Assembly (NCBI GenBank): GCA_019188255.1
Contig: JAETXT010000003.1
Location: 6,324,001 to 6,388,000 of the forward strand
Length of the DNA: 64,000 nucleotides
Direction: 5' to 3'
Origin: Verticillium longisporum
Lineage: Eukaryota; Ascomycota; Sordariomycetes; Glomerellales; Plectosphaerellaceae
Below the pieces are notes generated by a model. That model did no database searches, had not been told where the DNA came from, and saw only the letters and a program-made list of their open reading frames with translations. This document shows, one piece after another, positions 34,760-46,105 of this stretch (within the stretch, counting starts at the first letter, position 1; every line of letters starts with the position of its first letter). Position numbers and translations under genes: made by a program.

Positions 34760-35694
34760 CTATGCCTCGGTCTCGGCGAAGGCATCGGGGAAGCGGCGGA
34801 TGTTCTGGGCCAGGTTGCCGTGGTTGGCAAGGAACTGGACGTAGGCACCATCGACCTTGACGCGGCCGGCAGCCTTCTTCTCGAGGTACTCCTCACGACG
34901 GAGGGGAGTGAAGCCCCAGTTCTTGGAGATAATGATCTTCTGGCGACCGGGGAACTTGTACTGAGAGCGGCGGAGGGCCTCAAGAGCGACAGCACGGTCT
35001 GTGATTTGTTAGCGCCAGCCTTCAGTGCAACGTCGATGGACATGAGACATGAAACATACGGGAATCCTTGCAGCGGACGCTCATGATGATCTGGCCGATG
35101 TTGACACGGGCGACAGTGCCGTTGGGCTTGCCCCAGGCACCACGCATACCGGTCTGCAATCTATCGGCACCAGCGCACGACAACATCTTGTTGATGCGGA
35201 CGACGTGGAAGGGGTGAGCGCGGACGCGGAGGTGGAAGGCTTCCTTGCCGGCAGTCTTGACGAAGTACTTGTTGGCGCAAATACGGGCGGCCTCGAGAGC
35301 CTCAGAGCTCAGCTGCTCGTACTCGTTCGACACCATGTGGATGCAGAGGGGGAAGTCGTCGACATTGGCGCGCTTGCGACCGAGGTCGAAGATGCGAATC
35401 TTAGGGTCGGGGACACCACGGTTGAACCGCGACTTGGGGTACGGCTGGAAAGAAGGTCAGTATTTCTTGTCTCCCAAATTTCTATGCATTTCACTGCTGT
35501 TGTATTTCGAGAAATTCCTTCCCAGCCGGACTCTCCTCGTCGACCGCATTTCGTCATCGTGTCCAAAATCCTTCTCCGACGCCCGAATTTCCATCGACAG
35601 GTTCCAACTGGGCGAAAATCTCGAAAACAGCAGGGGAGCGGCTGCTGACCTTGTTCTTGCAGTACCGGTAGCAACGAGCGGGACGGCGAGCCAT
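34760..35694 (-). CDS. RPL10: 60S ribosomal protein L10 (uL16)
   Basis: The exons are 35650-35694, 35060-35444 and 34760-34998, giving 222 residues, the usual family length. Intron 1 (205 nt) joins [15 protein letters not shown] to [13 protein letters not shown]. Intron 2 (61 nt, GTATGT...CACAG) joins RCKDS to [11 protein letters not shown]. uL16 sits by the P and A sites of the large subunit and is loaded late in 60S maturation. Family landmarks are [22 protein letters not shown], of which [16 protein letters not shown] is the conserved core, then [23 protein letters not shown], with the RAHPFHV and [12 protein letters not shown] segments around the flexible P-site loop, and [16 protein letters not shown]. 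The gene is divergent from the eL30 gene across 372 bp, so the pair probably shares a promoter. Confidence 0.98.
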
Positions 35695-36066
35695 TTTGAC
35701 GGTATTCGCGGGGGTTCCGGTCGGGTAGTTTGGTGTTGATGGTCGGGTTGGGCGGGGAGAATCGACCTCGTTTTGTAAAACTTGCCCAAGTGAAGTGGCT
35801 AGGTGGATTTCAAAGCACGGGAAGACTTCGGGTCTTTAGGGTTCGCCTCTCGCCGCCGTGGGGTGATTGGCTGCTTGGTCATCAGGCGGTGGGGAGTCAC
35901 CGGTGGGGCGCCGCGCCCCTGCTCGGGCTGACGAAAATTGCCATTTTTTACAAATCCACGAATTCAGTGCCCCTCTAGCCCAGCTCTCCATCGTCAACCA
36001 CCTCGCCCAACGCCCAACGACCAGTCCACCCAGTCCGGATCACCGTCAGTCGACAACACCGTTAAA
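35695..36066. promoter_or_regulatory. Divergent promoter shared by the uL16 and eL30 genes
   Basis: There are only 372 bp between the two start codons. The stretch holds a telomere-like TTTAGGGTT box (35835-35843) and a GATTGG/CCAAT box on the minus strand (35865-35870). A pyrimidine-rich tract precedes the eL30 start. Co-regulation of ribosomal protein genes through telobox-binding factors is known in several ascomycetes; applying it here is inference. Confidence 0.75.
35835..35843 (+). promoter_or_regulatory. Telobox-like element TTTAGGGTT
   Basis: A single copy of the telomere-repeat-like box lies near the middle of the divergent ribosomal protein promoter. In several fungi Tbf1-type factors bind such boxes upstream of ribosomal protein genes. 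Confidence 0.55.
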
Positions 36067-36819
36067 ATGGCCCCCATCAAGAAGAGCAAGAAGGATGCCA
36101 ACAGCATGTACGTTAGGCAACATGTCGGCTCGCGCGTCGGCCTGTCTTCCGCACACGAATTTCCGTTGTTGAAGTTTCGATTTGCGCCAACAGGACGACG
36201 CTCGACGACTGCAATTCGAGGATCGCCGGCTGACCTTTCTCCAGCAACTCCAAGCTTGCCCTTGTCCTCAAGAGCGGTAAGGTCGTGATGGGCTACAAGA
36301 GCACCCTCAAGAGCCTCCGCTCCGGCAAGGCCAAGCTCATCCTGATCGCTGGCAACACTCCTCCCCTCCGCAAGTCCGAGCTTGAGTGTGCGTACTACCT
36401 ATTTCACATTGTACCTTGCGCATCACTAATACTCTCTGAATAGACTACGCCATGCTTTCCAAGGCCCCTGTCCACCACTTCACTGGCACCAACGTAAGTT
36501 GAATACTTTTTCGCCTACACCAAACACGGACTGGTTCCGTATCTCCTCTTGCTATCGGCCTTGTGGAAGCACGCTCAGCGTCATCCCTCGGCCTGCCCAG
36601 AGAAGAAGTCTTTCACAAGGCTTTGGAGGGCTTATTCAAATGGCTGACATTTGCCCCCTTCCAGATTGAGCTCGGTACCGCCTGCGGTAAGCTCTTCCGT
36701 GTAAGTTATTATCGTGTCCCCGGTGCCAATCGTCACGCCTCTGACAAATACCACAGGTCGGCGTTATGGCCATCACGGATGCCGGTGACTCCGACATCCT
36801 TGCCGACCAGCAGGCTTAA
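36067..36819 (+). CDS. RPL30: 60S ribosomal protein L30 (eL30)
   Basis: Five exons, 36067-36107, 36245-36387, 36444-36493, 36665-36700 and 36757-36819, encode 110 residues, the normal length. All four introns have GT...AG ends and phases that restore the protein: [87 protein letters not shown] and [15 protein letters not shown]. The protein belongs to the L7Ae/L30e kink-turn RNA-binding fold and bridges the 60S and 40S subunits. The gene is very intron-dense (four introns in 333 coding bases), unlike the rest of the window, as is usual for ribosomal protein genes. It is divergent from the uL16 gene. Confidence 0.98.
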
Positions 36820-37250
36820 ATGCCTCGCGGCGCAAGGATGAAAAAAACGGCGTTGGGGATCGGTTCAAGGAAAAGGCATGACGGCATGAACCTGTTGGTT
36901 TCGGGACAGGCCTCGCGCGAGCATTATACCCTTCAGAGTAGCAGTTCATGTCACTGCACCATCTCAATAGATGACCACCGAAGCCTCTACGTACTCTGTT
37001 CGTTATGTGTGAATGCTGTTGTTCATGATTGGTCTCTGGCAAGCATGGTGAACTATTCATGTTTCGTGACGCCGCTATGCTTGGGTCTGGGCCCAACCCA
37101 GCGCCAGGTATACTACAGCAGCGCTGTCTAACTTTTTGGGAGTGATACTTCTGTCGGTTTCGAGTGACACGGAGCAGAGACACTGCCTACTGCTCTGTAT
37201 CACAGGCTCTTTTCAAAACTCTCTTAGGTAATTATTCTATCGCATATGCT
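36820..37250. other. Convergent intergenic region
   Basis: The 3' flanks of the eL30 gene and the PLC-like gene. No gene or repeat is seen. Confidence 0.6.
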
Positions 37251-38673
37251 CTATCCATGAATCATGATCAGTAAGGCTACTAGTAAGACCACCTCTATTC
37301 GCAGAGGTATGGTGGGACGCGCGGAGCCGTTCGGCGCCCTGCCGCAGCATTCTCGGTTGTAGGTGACGTTGTTGAACTGGGCAGCAACCTCGAATACCGA
37401 GCCATTTCCGACATCGTAAAAATCCACATTGAGGATGTTGGGCGCCCGGCCCCAGTCCTCCACGCAGCCTTGGGTGCTCACGCCCAGCGACCCATATCCC
37501 TCGACAGCATTTGTCTCATTCAGCAATACAACGGCAGGGACTAGTATGTCGCTACCGAAGAGCGGATAGTTCAAGTTGAGGTTGTGGTTCAACAGGTACA
37601 GACGGTCGCGAGCCTTGTCATCTTCCAGGTCCGGAGGACGCTGGACGGTACAGGGAAACTCGCGATCAACAGGGTTGAAAGGTGTTTCCCACATTTGTGA
37701 GAACTCGTCGAGGAGCCAGGGAAAGTTTTCTGGGTCGGCCTCATAGTCCATAAACATGACAACCCGCTGGCCCTTAAGGATCATGCTGCCAAGTGTCGGC
37801 CAGTCGTCCAGGACCATGGGCCTCACGGAAGGCCGGTAGACGTAGTTCAGAATGCCAGTTGACTCGATCCAAGGGACATACATCTCGGCGGGCGCGTAAG
37901 CCACATCACCGTACCCGCCATTGCCTAGGAGGATAGTGATCACGTCAAAAGGGTGTTCTTCAACCCAGTTTTTGACTTCTGTAAGCCAATCGGAAATAGG
38001 ACCGGCTGACAGAACGTTAGCGGAGCTCATGACACGGCAGATGGAGGAAGGTACACGACTAACCATCTAGAAGGTCACACGATGTATGACAGAAATGCGG
38101 CTCGTCCTGATCATCTATCCAGTGCATCTGGGCTTGCAGGAAACGCACTCCGTCGTGCAGTTGAGTCGTCACCTCGTAATGCTGGTTTGAGGCAGCATTA
38201 TTCTGTCGTACAAATGGCGAGTTGTGACAGCCAACCTCGGTGATGTTGCTGTACTTGCGCTCACAGAGCTCGACGTAATTGTTGCAAGGCTGGGTGTTGA
38301 CCGGCCGTGCACTTGTCGAAGTGGCCGTGGTCGAGAAGTTACCGCTCAGTCTAGTACTCGTCTCTCTGCCGGTGATGATTGTATAATCTTGTTCTGTTGA
38401 TGTCGTGACACGAGACTCTTCTGTCTCGGTGCCCAACGTCGAAGAACGACTGGAGGTAACATCGTCGGGACGCCTGGTCTGAGTGATCGTGACCCGTTCT
38501 GTGGGCTCTGTATAGGGGCCGGTGGGTGTTGCCGGGTCGCCAAAGCTTACACCATTTGAACCAGTAAAGAAGACCAGACCGTCAGAATTAGTGAATTCTT
38601 GAGCCCAAGCAAGGTGAATGAAGTTGTGGAAGGCGGCAAATGCTATGCAGGCAGTGACAAGCGAACCAGCCAT
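37251..38673 (-). CDS. Secreted PLC-like phosphodiesterase (PI-PLC X-type TIM barrel), probably GPI-anchored
   Basis: The exons are 38064-38673 and 37251-38005, giving 454 residues. The 58-nt intron (GTTAGT...TCAG) joins CDLLD to AGPISDWL. The start is the ATG that opens a signal peptide (MAGSLVTACIAFAAFHNF...AWAQ). A frame open further upstream would place this hydrophobic segment internally. A Ser/Thr-rich, probably O-glycosylated stalk at about 25-130 precedes the barrel. The barrel carries the first active-site His in VGCHNSPF and the second in PHFCHTSCD, then WVEEHPFDVITILLGN and LGSMILKGQRVVMFMDYEA. The C-terminus is a hydrophobic segment (EVVLLVALLIMIHG) after a small-residue patch, typical of a GPI signal. 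Substrate and role in the wall are not known for this fungal subfamily. Confidence 0.88.
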
Positions 38674-40095
38674 CGTCAGAGGTCCCGAACGTCGCCGGCG
38701 TTGCTCGCTCGTTATAATAAAGGAGCAGCCTCCTAATGATGTGAATTGACGATAATGGGGTCCCCGCTCGGAATCCACGGCCTCTGCTTGCTACGAAGCC
38801 AAGCGTTCAGGGCGCTAGGGTGCTGCTGAGCGGTGAGGTTGGAGTGAATGTATAGATGTTGGACATGAGGGATGGGACCATCTTTAGTACGGGCAAAGGC
38901 CGGCCAGCGCAAATCAGGGAGCTAGCGACCAGTCTGCCTGCCAATGTCTGTGGATGGCAACAGGTCTCAGCACATCAGCATTTCACTGCCACCGGGGAGG
39001 AAATAGCACGGCCCAGTAAGCTGGGTATGGTGGACCTAAGTAGCGTCGTTCAGCACTGTCCTCTTTTGCATGCGTTGCTTGTCCAGCACCCAGTATCTCA
39101 AATAGGCATATATGGAAGCCGTAAGACTTTCGTGCAAAAACAAAGCAGGCCAGTCTCGAAAAGCATGCAGCATCTCATGTCGTGGGCCTTTCTTGGTGGT
39201 AGTTAAGGCACCTGGTTGTAGGTAGGTAGAGAATGATGTCTGGCACTGCGTTACGAGATATGACGTAATTTGCGACTGGGCAAGCTCGAACACAAGTCCC
39301 TTCTTGTTCCCTTCCAACCGGGGCCAGGGCATGCACGACCCACATTGACGACACAGCACCACTCGGACACGGACGGCAGGCACAGCCGCTCCTCGGAGTT
39401 GTGGTTCTCACCCCGAAGCAGCCCAACCAGGCGCAGAAGAGCAGTGAAGGTTAGGGAGAGCCCTGCCCCGGAACCACGCAAGCTGCAGGCGATCTTGGGG
39501 AGGGGCAGAAAAATCCTATCTTGGAGACACGAGTCGTTCTAGACTGACTTGCGACTCCACCAGGTGGCCGCATAGACTGGTGACGACCGTAGACGCGTAG
39601 CAGCCTATTGTTGCGCTACGGCCTGACCGTCGGCGGCCAACGCATCATCAGAGCTGCAGGTCCTCCACCTCGACAGACTAATGAAAGCTTTGTGGGCTGG
39701 CCAGCACCTTTTTTCTCCCAGCTTGATTTTTTGCATGGAGGCTCGAGACATCGCAGGCCGTCTGGTATGATCGACAGGGCTGTGTCCAAGACACGGGGCC
39801 AGGGGAGAGTAATGTATATACGAGGGACCATTTTGCTGGGCCACCACTTGACCTCGCGCCCTTGGTACAGCTCTGATCCTCCTCCTACCTTGTTCCCACT
39901 GCATTGGGTCAGCATTGGTCTCCTTGCTTCTGGGAAGAACAACCAGCAACCATCACGGCGTGCACAGCTTGAGCTGCCACGACCCCACCGGGCCTGTGGC
40001 TGAGCCGGTGCCGTCATACCTCCGCGACCGATTCTCCTTGCAAACGAGCAAAGGCAGTCTTGCATTCCCGTTGGTAGCAAGCATCGCCAAACACC
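38674..40095. other. 1.4-kb divergent intergenic region
   Basis: Promoters of the PLC-like gene (left) and the Sur7-like gene (right). A GTAGGTAGGTAG run lies near 39217-39229. No gene is recognised. Confidence 0.55.
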
Positions 40096-41003
40096 ATGGC
40101 ACGACGACGGAACAGTGTCATTGTCGCCGCTGTTTGCTACCTGATCGCAATCATCTTTCTCATTCTCGTGCTGATAGGGAATACGTCCAACAAGCCGGTC
40201 CTCAGAGATATCTTCTTCTTCCGTCTCGACGTCGCAAATGTCATTCCAATCTCCACCGCCGCCGATGCCACCCTCCTCAACACCAATGCCAGGACCCTAG
40301 GCCTTCACGATTTCTACCAGATCGGCCTATGGAACTTTTGCCAGGGATACAGCGATGAGTACGCTTCCCAGGCGCCTTCGGCGAAACATGACAGGATTCT
40401 GCTGACAGGCCCTCTCGCAGAGGCGTCACCGAGTGCTTCAAGCCAGAGACCCTCTGGTGGTTCAACCCGATCGAGGTGTTGACGAGCCAGCTCTTCACCG
40501 GTGCCGTCATCGCCCTGCCGCAGGAGGTGACGACGATCCTCACCGTCCTGCGCCTCGCCCAGCAGATCATGTTCGGCTTCTTCCTCTCGGGCATCTGCCT
40601 CGCCTTCGTCATGCTCCTCGTGTCGGCCGTTGCCATGCGCTCGCGCTGGTGGTCGTTGCCCCTCGCCATCTTCGCCTTTCTCGACGCCCTCCTCGTCACC
40701 GTCGCCAGTATCCTCGGCACCGCTATGAGCGTCGTCGCCAAGTACGCCCTTACTGCCCAGTCCGAGCTCAACCTCCGTGCCAGCCTCGGCGCTCGCATGT
40801 TCGCCTTTATGTGGGTCGCCTCGACCGCGACCATTGTCGCCTTTTTCATACACGCCATCATGGGGTGCTGCTGCCGCCGACACCCGCTGGACGAGCGTCG
40901 CACAAAGACGGAGCCGACGCCCGACGGGAGCCAGGCCACCTCGGAGCCGACAGCCACGACATCGACGAGGCGAAGGACGGGCCCTGGTGCCTTTTCGACA
41001 TAG
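40096..41003 (+). CDS. SUR7/PalI family (claudin-like) four-span membrane protein
   Basis: The exons are 40096-40358 and 40421-41003, giving 281 residues. The 62-nt intron (GTACGC...GCAG) joins CQGYSDE to GVTECF. The family covers eisosome/MCC proteins (Sur7, Fmp45) and cortical PalI-like proteins of the plasma membrane. A first span follows the basic start (VIVAAVCYLIAIIFLILVLIG). The extracellular loop has the claudin-like signature IGLWNFCQGY with a second Cys in TECFKP. Three more spans follow: IMFGFFLSGICLAFVMLLVS, PLAIFAFLDALLVTVASILG and MFAFMWVASTATIVAFFIHA, each a clean hydrophobic helix. The Cys cluster GCCCRR after the last span could be palmitoylated (inference). The 40-residue cytosolic tail is Thr/Arg-rich. 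The exact paralogue cannot be named. Confidence 0.88.
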
Positions 41004-41315
41004 GAAGACAGAAAAGGAGATGGAGTGGAAGAGGACAAGAGCACACCACACATTTCGACATGAGGCCACACATACCGTTGCACACACCTGTAGAAGCATA
41101 GATAAAGAAGTAATGAATTGTAATCATTGATAGAAGTCCTCCCCGGGACAGTGAACAAGAGAAGAAAACGAAGAAGAACTCCGTGGACGCCGATTCCCGA
41201 TGTCCCGCTATGCTAGAATAATTCGAATGCCATGATTCCACCTCCATCAAAAGGGATTGCGCTTCGAACCTCCCGCCCCACCAGGAAAAAAAAAGCCTAG
41301 AGGTGCAGATGACGC
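41004..41315. other. Convergent intergenic region
   Basis: The 3' flanks of the Sur7-like gene and the 68-residue protein gene. No feature is seen beyond an A-run near 41285. Confidence 0.6.
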
Positions 41316-41522
41316 TCAGGACAGGCCGACGCTCTCAAAGTCGCGCATCATGACGGCCATTTGCGCCCGCTTCGCAGCCTCGGCGACGAGGGTGAAGTCG
41401 CGGAGGAAGGCGTCGGTTGATGGTGCCTGGCCGGCCAAGGGGGCGGGTGGTGGCGCCATGGACGCGGCGGGCGACTGTTGTGTGGAAGAGGAGGAGGAGG
41501 AGGACTGGCTGGGTGCGTTCAT
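41316..41522 (-). CDS. Small protein, 68 aa, conserved-looking C-terminus
   Basis: A single-exon frame starts at ATG 41520-41522. The first 30 residues are Ser- and Pro-rich (poly-Ser, then MAPPPAPLAG). The last 34 form an amphipathic helical segment (TDAFLRDFTLVAEAAKRAQM followed by AVMMRDFESVGLS). That half is compositionally unlike chance translation of this GC-rich DNA and recalls small conserved fungal proteins, though I cannot name the family. No signal peptide or membrane span is visible. The start codon overlaps the stop (ATGA) of a long open frame in the upstream leader. The leader is C/T-rich in transcript sense, which suggests a long 5' untranslated region. Confidence 0.6.
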   Translation of the reverse strand: MNAPSQSSSSSSSTQQSPAASMAPPPAPLAGQAPSTDAFLRDFTLVAEAAKRAQMAVMMRDFESVGLS

Positions 41523-42292
41523 GACGGGCGATGGACGTCTGAAGGCTCGGTGGAAAATGTTGATTGGTTTTTCGTTTCTTTTCTTGCTTTCTTGGGGCTC
41601 AACTGGCGGGCTGCCGATTTGAGGTTTGCGGATGAAGAGGAGGGAAGGGGGGGGGTGATGGAATGCCAGTGAAGTAAAAGTTTGGGGGGGTCGATATCCG
41701 GGGGAGAATGCCGATCACTGTGGACTCTTAAGTCCTGACTGAGGCTGCGGGGAGGAGCAGGGAGATCGCGATCTGGCCGAGCCGAGGACGTTGCTGCCGT
41801 CAGATTGCAACGAAGGAGAAGGATGATGTGTGGGGGGCAAGAGCGCCGGTTGGTGCTGTCGCGTGCCGGAAGCGTTAGGCTGAATTGCAAAGCGTCGCAA
41901 GTGTGGGATGTGGTTGGATGGGCGTGGGATGGATGTTGGTCGACTGTATATTTATGGGCAGAGATTATGCAGTGTTTCTTATTCTGCGTCTCCCTTTGGT
42001 GGTTGATTGTTGCAGTGGGAGAGTGATCGAGGCGTACGAGTGGCAGGCAGGAGTGAGAGGGAGGGGGGAAGTAAGGTTGACAGGATGAGACCTGACTTGG
42101 AATTGCGAATGTGATGGACGCGGGGTGCGCGGGTACAAGTAGAGACAGGGCCGGCTCGGGCGTTTGGGTTTGGGTTTGGCGTTGGCGTTGGCGTAGGAGG
42201 TGCACGAGAAAATGTGCACTTTGAGAAATAGGTTGGCGGGCGTGGGAGTGATGATGTGATGGGCTGCTTCGGGACGGTAGTGTGCGTGCGTG

Positions 42293-42312
42293 GTGTGTGT
42301 GTGTGTGTGTGT
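42293..42312. repeat. GT dinucleotide microsatellite
   Basis: Ten uninterrupted GT units, directly visible. A looser TGCG/TGTG run lies to the left. Confidence 0.9.
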
Positions 42313-44528
42313 CCCCCGGCCAGGCTGGTCTTGGTGGTTGGCTGACGTTTGGCACTTTTGGGGAAAAGACTTGGAGAAAGGGCGAGAGGTATGCGTCGCA
42401 GGGTTGATGAGATGGCAAGAGTGTCAGGATCGAGATTCAAAGGTGCGGAGGGAGTAGGAAAAAGGTTCGGGGTTTCGGAGGGGCATGAAGAGAGGATAAA
42501 TCATCTCGTATGCGCATCCAAGTCGTTCCGAGTCAAGTCGGCTCATCTCCACGATGCACAGTACATGCTACGGCAGATAGGGAAGGATGCGATAATAGGC
42601 CCGCATGAAGATGAGCATGGCGGCATGGCAGGGCGGCATGGCATGGCGTGAACACACCAAAGACCCAGAGACCCGCGGCTGTATCGTCGGCGGCATCCTT
42701 TTTTTTCGTGGACCGATCCATCTGACAGTGGCCGGAAGACCAATGACACGATGCGACAAGAGGTCCTTGGGGGGTCCCGATGACGATGGATGGCCTGGGG
42801 TCGAGGGGAATGCTTGCGGCAGAGGCCGCCAGATGGGGGACCTGTTGTACCGGTACTTCCGACGCACCCCACTCTCGCCATGGGCTCGGCATTCTTCTCG
42901 TGCCAAGGGTCAGAAGCATGGGCGGATGGACGGCTCGAGCGACCGCTTCAGGGCGTTAGAGGCGGGAAAGCGGTCGTAGCATGTGGGGTGGAGGGCGGTG
43001 GAAGGTCGTCCGACAAAGTATCGAGACTTGGGGTCATTTGGACTCTCATTTGGACTCTCATTTTGCCTACGCGGATAATTCTCCGCAATTGGCTCCCCGC
43101 TCGGCATCGCTGCTTTACTTCGGCCTTCTTCCCGGCCATTTGACCGAGGCGTGAGCAAGGGCATGCCGAGCGCTGTGAGGGCACGTTTTCCGAGGCAAGG
43201 CCGCACAAACGTCGTTGGCGCCCGTTAAAGCAGCCCCGGATTGCTATCATGCCCCGACTCAGGAGCCCCCCGCCAAGCTCGTGCTTCGCGTGGAATTGAC
43301 ACGGAACATGTCGGAAGACAGGACGTTCAACGCTGGGGCAGCTTCGGCCAGAGTATTCCCGTCGAATGATGCGGCCGTTGTTAGGTTCGGTGTTAGATTT
43401 GTCCTATGCCTGTCTGATCTTCCTTCCCCTCTTCCACATCCGCCTGCCTATCTGTCCAACTGCTGTATATTGCCCGCCTGGGCCCCCTCTCGTCCGGGCT
43501 GTCAGGGCGAGCACGTGCCTCGCAGGATGACCGTCGGCCCTGGCGCCGACCGACCTACCGTTCTTCTTCGTTGCCACATGGAAGCCATTTCGAAGGTCCT
43601 GCGTCCAGCCTCTTTGTTCCCACTACTAACATGGATGTAGAGAGTTGGATGGGTCGATGGATGCCGAGGTGTCCCCCCTCCCCCCCCTCCTCCTCCTCCT
43701 TCCCAAAATCGGCAACTGCATCCGCATGACGATGAGACCCTGAGCTGCAAGCGCAGGCGCGGGCACACGGATCGAGAAGGAATCGAACCTGTGCCTGGTG
43801 GGACGGGCTCTCGTCGTCGTCGAGCCCAGGTGGCGCCGGAATGTGCTGCTCCTCGGTTTCGGAGTCAAGTCATCTCAGACTAGACAGATTTGCGTTGGTT
43901 TGGGCCATCGGCCCTGATGTTCATAGCGTTAGATTGCATGGCGACATTGTCGTGAGGGGCAAGAGGCAGAAGAAGACGAAACGGGCAGCAGGGTAAAAGG
44001 ACAGGCAGGGTCAGCCAGGCGAGCAGGGCAGGGGAGGAGAAGGAGGGGGAGCGGGCTGCAGAAGCGTGCAGGCAAGCAAGCGCCTTGAGAGATGGTGATG
44101 GCACAATCGTGGCACAATCATCGTACAATCGTCGTTGCCATTTCCCCGACCGCGGATAAGGTCGTGGGGCAGGAGCCACTGATCGGTGGTCATTCCCGCT
44201 CACCGTTCACCGCCCCATGCCCAGAGCAGGAAGGACGAGGGACCACGGCTGCACAGCGCAAGTACATGGTAGGGGAGCAGGAACCAACCAACATGAGAAC
44301 GCGAGATCGTTGTCAGGAACGGCGGCCAACAACCCCCACGTGGGCCCCGGGAAGCAGGTCCCCCGTCTCCGCCTCCGCCTCGGCCCTGGTCCAGCAAGCT
44401 GTCCAGGCAGCTGCTCAGCAAGCTGCTCAGCAAGGGCAGGCGCTGCCTTATGTCAGCAACGGAATGCCGGCCTCTATGCCACCGATGCTGCCAGGGCCAG
44501 GGTCGTTCCTGTGCAGGCTCACGCACAG

Positions 44529-44551
44529 ACAGGCGCAGGCGCAGGCGCAGG
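44529..44551. repeat. CAGGCG hexanucleotide repeat
   Basis: About four tandem CAGGCG units in non-coding or weakly coding DNA. Confidence 0.85.
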
Positions 44552-45118
44552 CTGCAGCTCCGACTTGACAACATCGCAAAGTCTCGTCCACCAATCCCAT
44601 CTGCATTCGCCCTCGCCCTCAAGGGCCTCGACTCGCCGCCTCCAGCTCGAATCTGGACCTTGAAACGCACCTCTCATGCCATCTGGCCCGTCTGCCGCTC
44701 CTCCGCCTCCGGCTGCAACCACATCGCAAGCCCCTCATCTGCCCTTGCCTAACTAGGCGACTGGCAAATCGCTGCACGCTCTTCCTGCTGCTCCCATTGC
44801 TCAAACGAGTCGGTCAAGGTCAGGGTCAGGGTCGACACTAGTATCATCACCAGCATCAGCGTCGGCATCAGTGTCAGGGTCAGGGTCAAGCCTCCATTCG
44901 ACGGGCCACCTTTCCCCCTACCCTTCCGCCTTTGCGCCCACCCTCCCCCTCGGCCCATCATCCGAGCTGGGCTGCATACAGGCCGGCGACAAATCTGCGA
45001 TCTGCGACCTGTCCTGGCTGCCCTGCACTGCGTGAGCTAGCCAAGACCCAGAGAGCCTCCCTACTGCTCCCCCGCCTCTTCCTGCCCCTCCTCGTCCTCC
45101 GCCGCCGCCGCTACCACC

Positions 45119-46105
45119 ATGCCCGAATCCACACGGGCTCCGCCGGCCCCGACAAGCCTGCTCTCCGTCCCTTCTCCCATCGCGAACCTCTTCAAGCGTG
45201 TGCCCCTAGCCGTCTACCCGGCCAACGACTTGCCTCGGAGATCGCCCTCTGCCGACACGACACGCGAGTTGCCCATCCTCTACATCTTTACGACCAAGGA
45301 GGATGCCCAGGTTGGCAGGCCGAGTTTTAACCCGTCGTGTCTCAAGTGGCAGGTTGGTGCCCCCTTGGTTCTTACGTCCCCCTTTACCTGTCCTCTGGTT
45401 TGCTAACATTGCTACCAGACTGTGCTGAAAATCGCCCGCTTGCCCTTCACGACGACACCGTCCACGAACCACGCATCGCCTTCTGGCGCCCTGCCCTTCC
45501 TCCTACCTCCACCCTCGCCGACCCGCTCCAACAACTTGCCCATCCCCGCCGGCGACGCCCTCCTCAACCACGCCGTATCCCACTCGCCGGCGAAAACACC
45601 GCCCACTCTCGCCGACGACCTGCCTCCCCGCCAGGAAGCGTACCTGGCCCTCCTACACGCCCGCCTACGCCCGGCCTTCCTCCACGCCCTGTACGTCAAC
45701 CCGATCAACACACCTCTCCTCCAGGCCCTCTACGTCAACCCCTGCACGTCAAACTCGATCGTGCGCGCGACGCTACAGCACCAGGTCCGTTCCGCCGCCG
45801 AGGCCGAGATTCTGGCGTCCACCAAGGCTGCCTACATAGATGCCGACGCGTTATATCAGGACGCCGTTGCCGGCTTTGCAGCGCTCGAGACGCTGCTGAG
45901 CGGCACAGCGGGTGGAGAAGGCTTCTTTTCTGGCGGCGACGAGGCTGGACTGTTCGACGCCGAGGTGTTCGCGTACACGGGTGTCATCCTCGACGAGAGG
46001 CTCGGCTGGGTCGACCGCCGGCTTGCCGAAGCGCTGAGGGCCTCGCCAGGGCTCGTCAGGCATCGGGAGCGCATGATGGTAACATATTTTCCAGAGAAGG
46101 CCTAG
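45119..46105 (+). CDS. Metaxin/Sam35-like mitochondrial outer membrane import protein
   Basis: The exons are 45119-45352 and 45419-46105, giving 306 residues. The 66-nt intron (GTTGGT...CCAG, branch CTAAC) is in frame and joins CLKWQ to TVLKIARLPF. The protein resembles fungal Sam35/metaxin proteins, the receptor-like partners of Sam50 in beta-barrel insertion. The N-terminal region has the GST-like metaxin layout: LPILYIFTT, the Cys-Leu-Lys-Trp-Gln strand start, then NHASPSGALPFLLPP. The helical C-terminal region includes LPPRQEAYLALLHARLRPAFLHALYV (in which a helix of about 25 residues is visible), AYIDADALYQDAVAGFAALE, and the conserved-looking DAEVFAYTGVILDERLGW near residue 260. No C-terminal anchor is seen, as in Sam35. 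The assignment is by pattern and could be another metaxin-domain protein. Confidence 0.78.

Larger units (their letters stand above)
41523..45118. other. 3.6-kb divergent spacer
   Basis: It holds the promoter and leader of the 68-residue protein gene (left) and the promoter of the metaxin-like gene (right). Simple repeats are frequent: GTTTGG/GTTGGC units near 42165-42200, a GT microsatellite, GGCATGGC units near 42616-42652, a doubled TTTGGACTCTCA near 43038-43063, AGCAAGCTGCTC units near 44390-44440 and CAGGCG units near 44530-44551. No gene is convincing. Confidence 0.5.

Noticed and set aside
35445..35649. Possible snoRNA in the 205-nt first intron of the uL16 gene
   Set aside because: No proper C/D or H/ACA box set can be found.
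43760..43810. B-box-like GGTTCGATTCC on the minus strand
   Set aside because: The T stem does not pair and no A box lies at the right distance, so it is not a tRNA gene.
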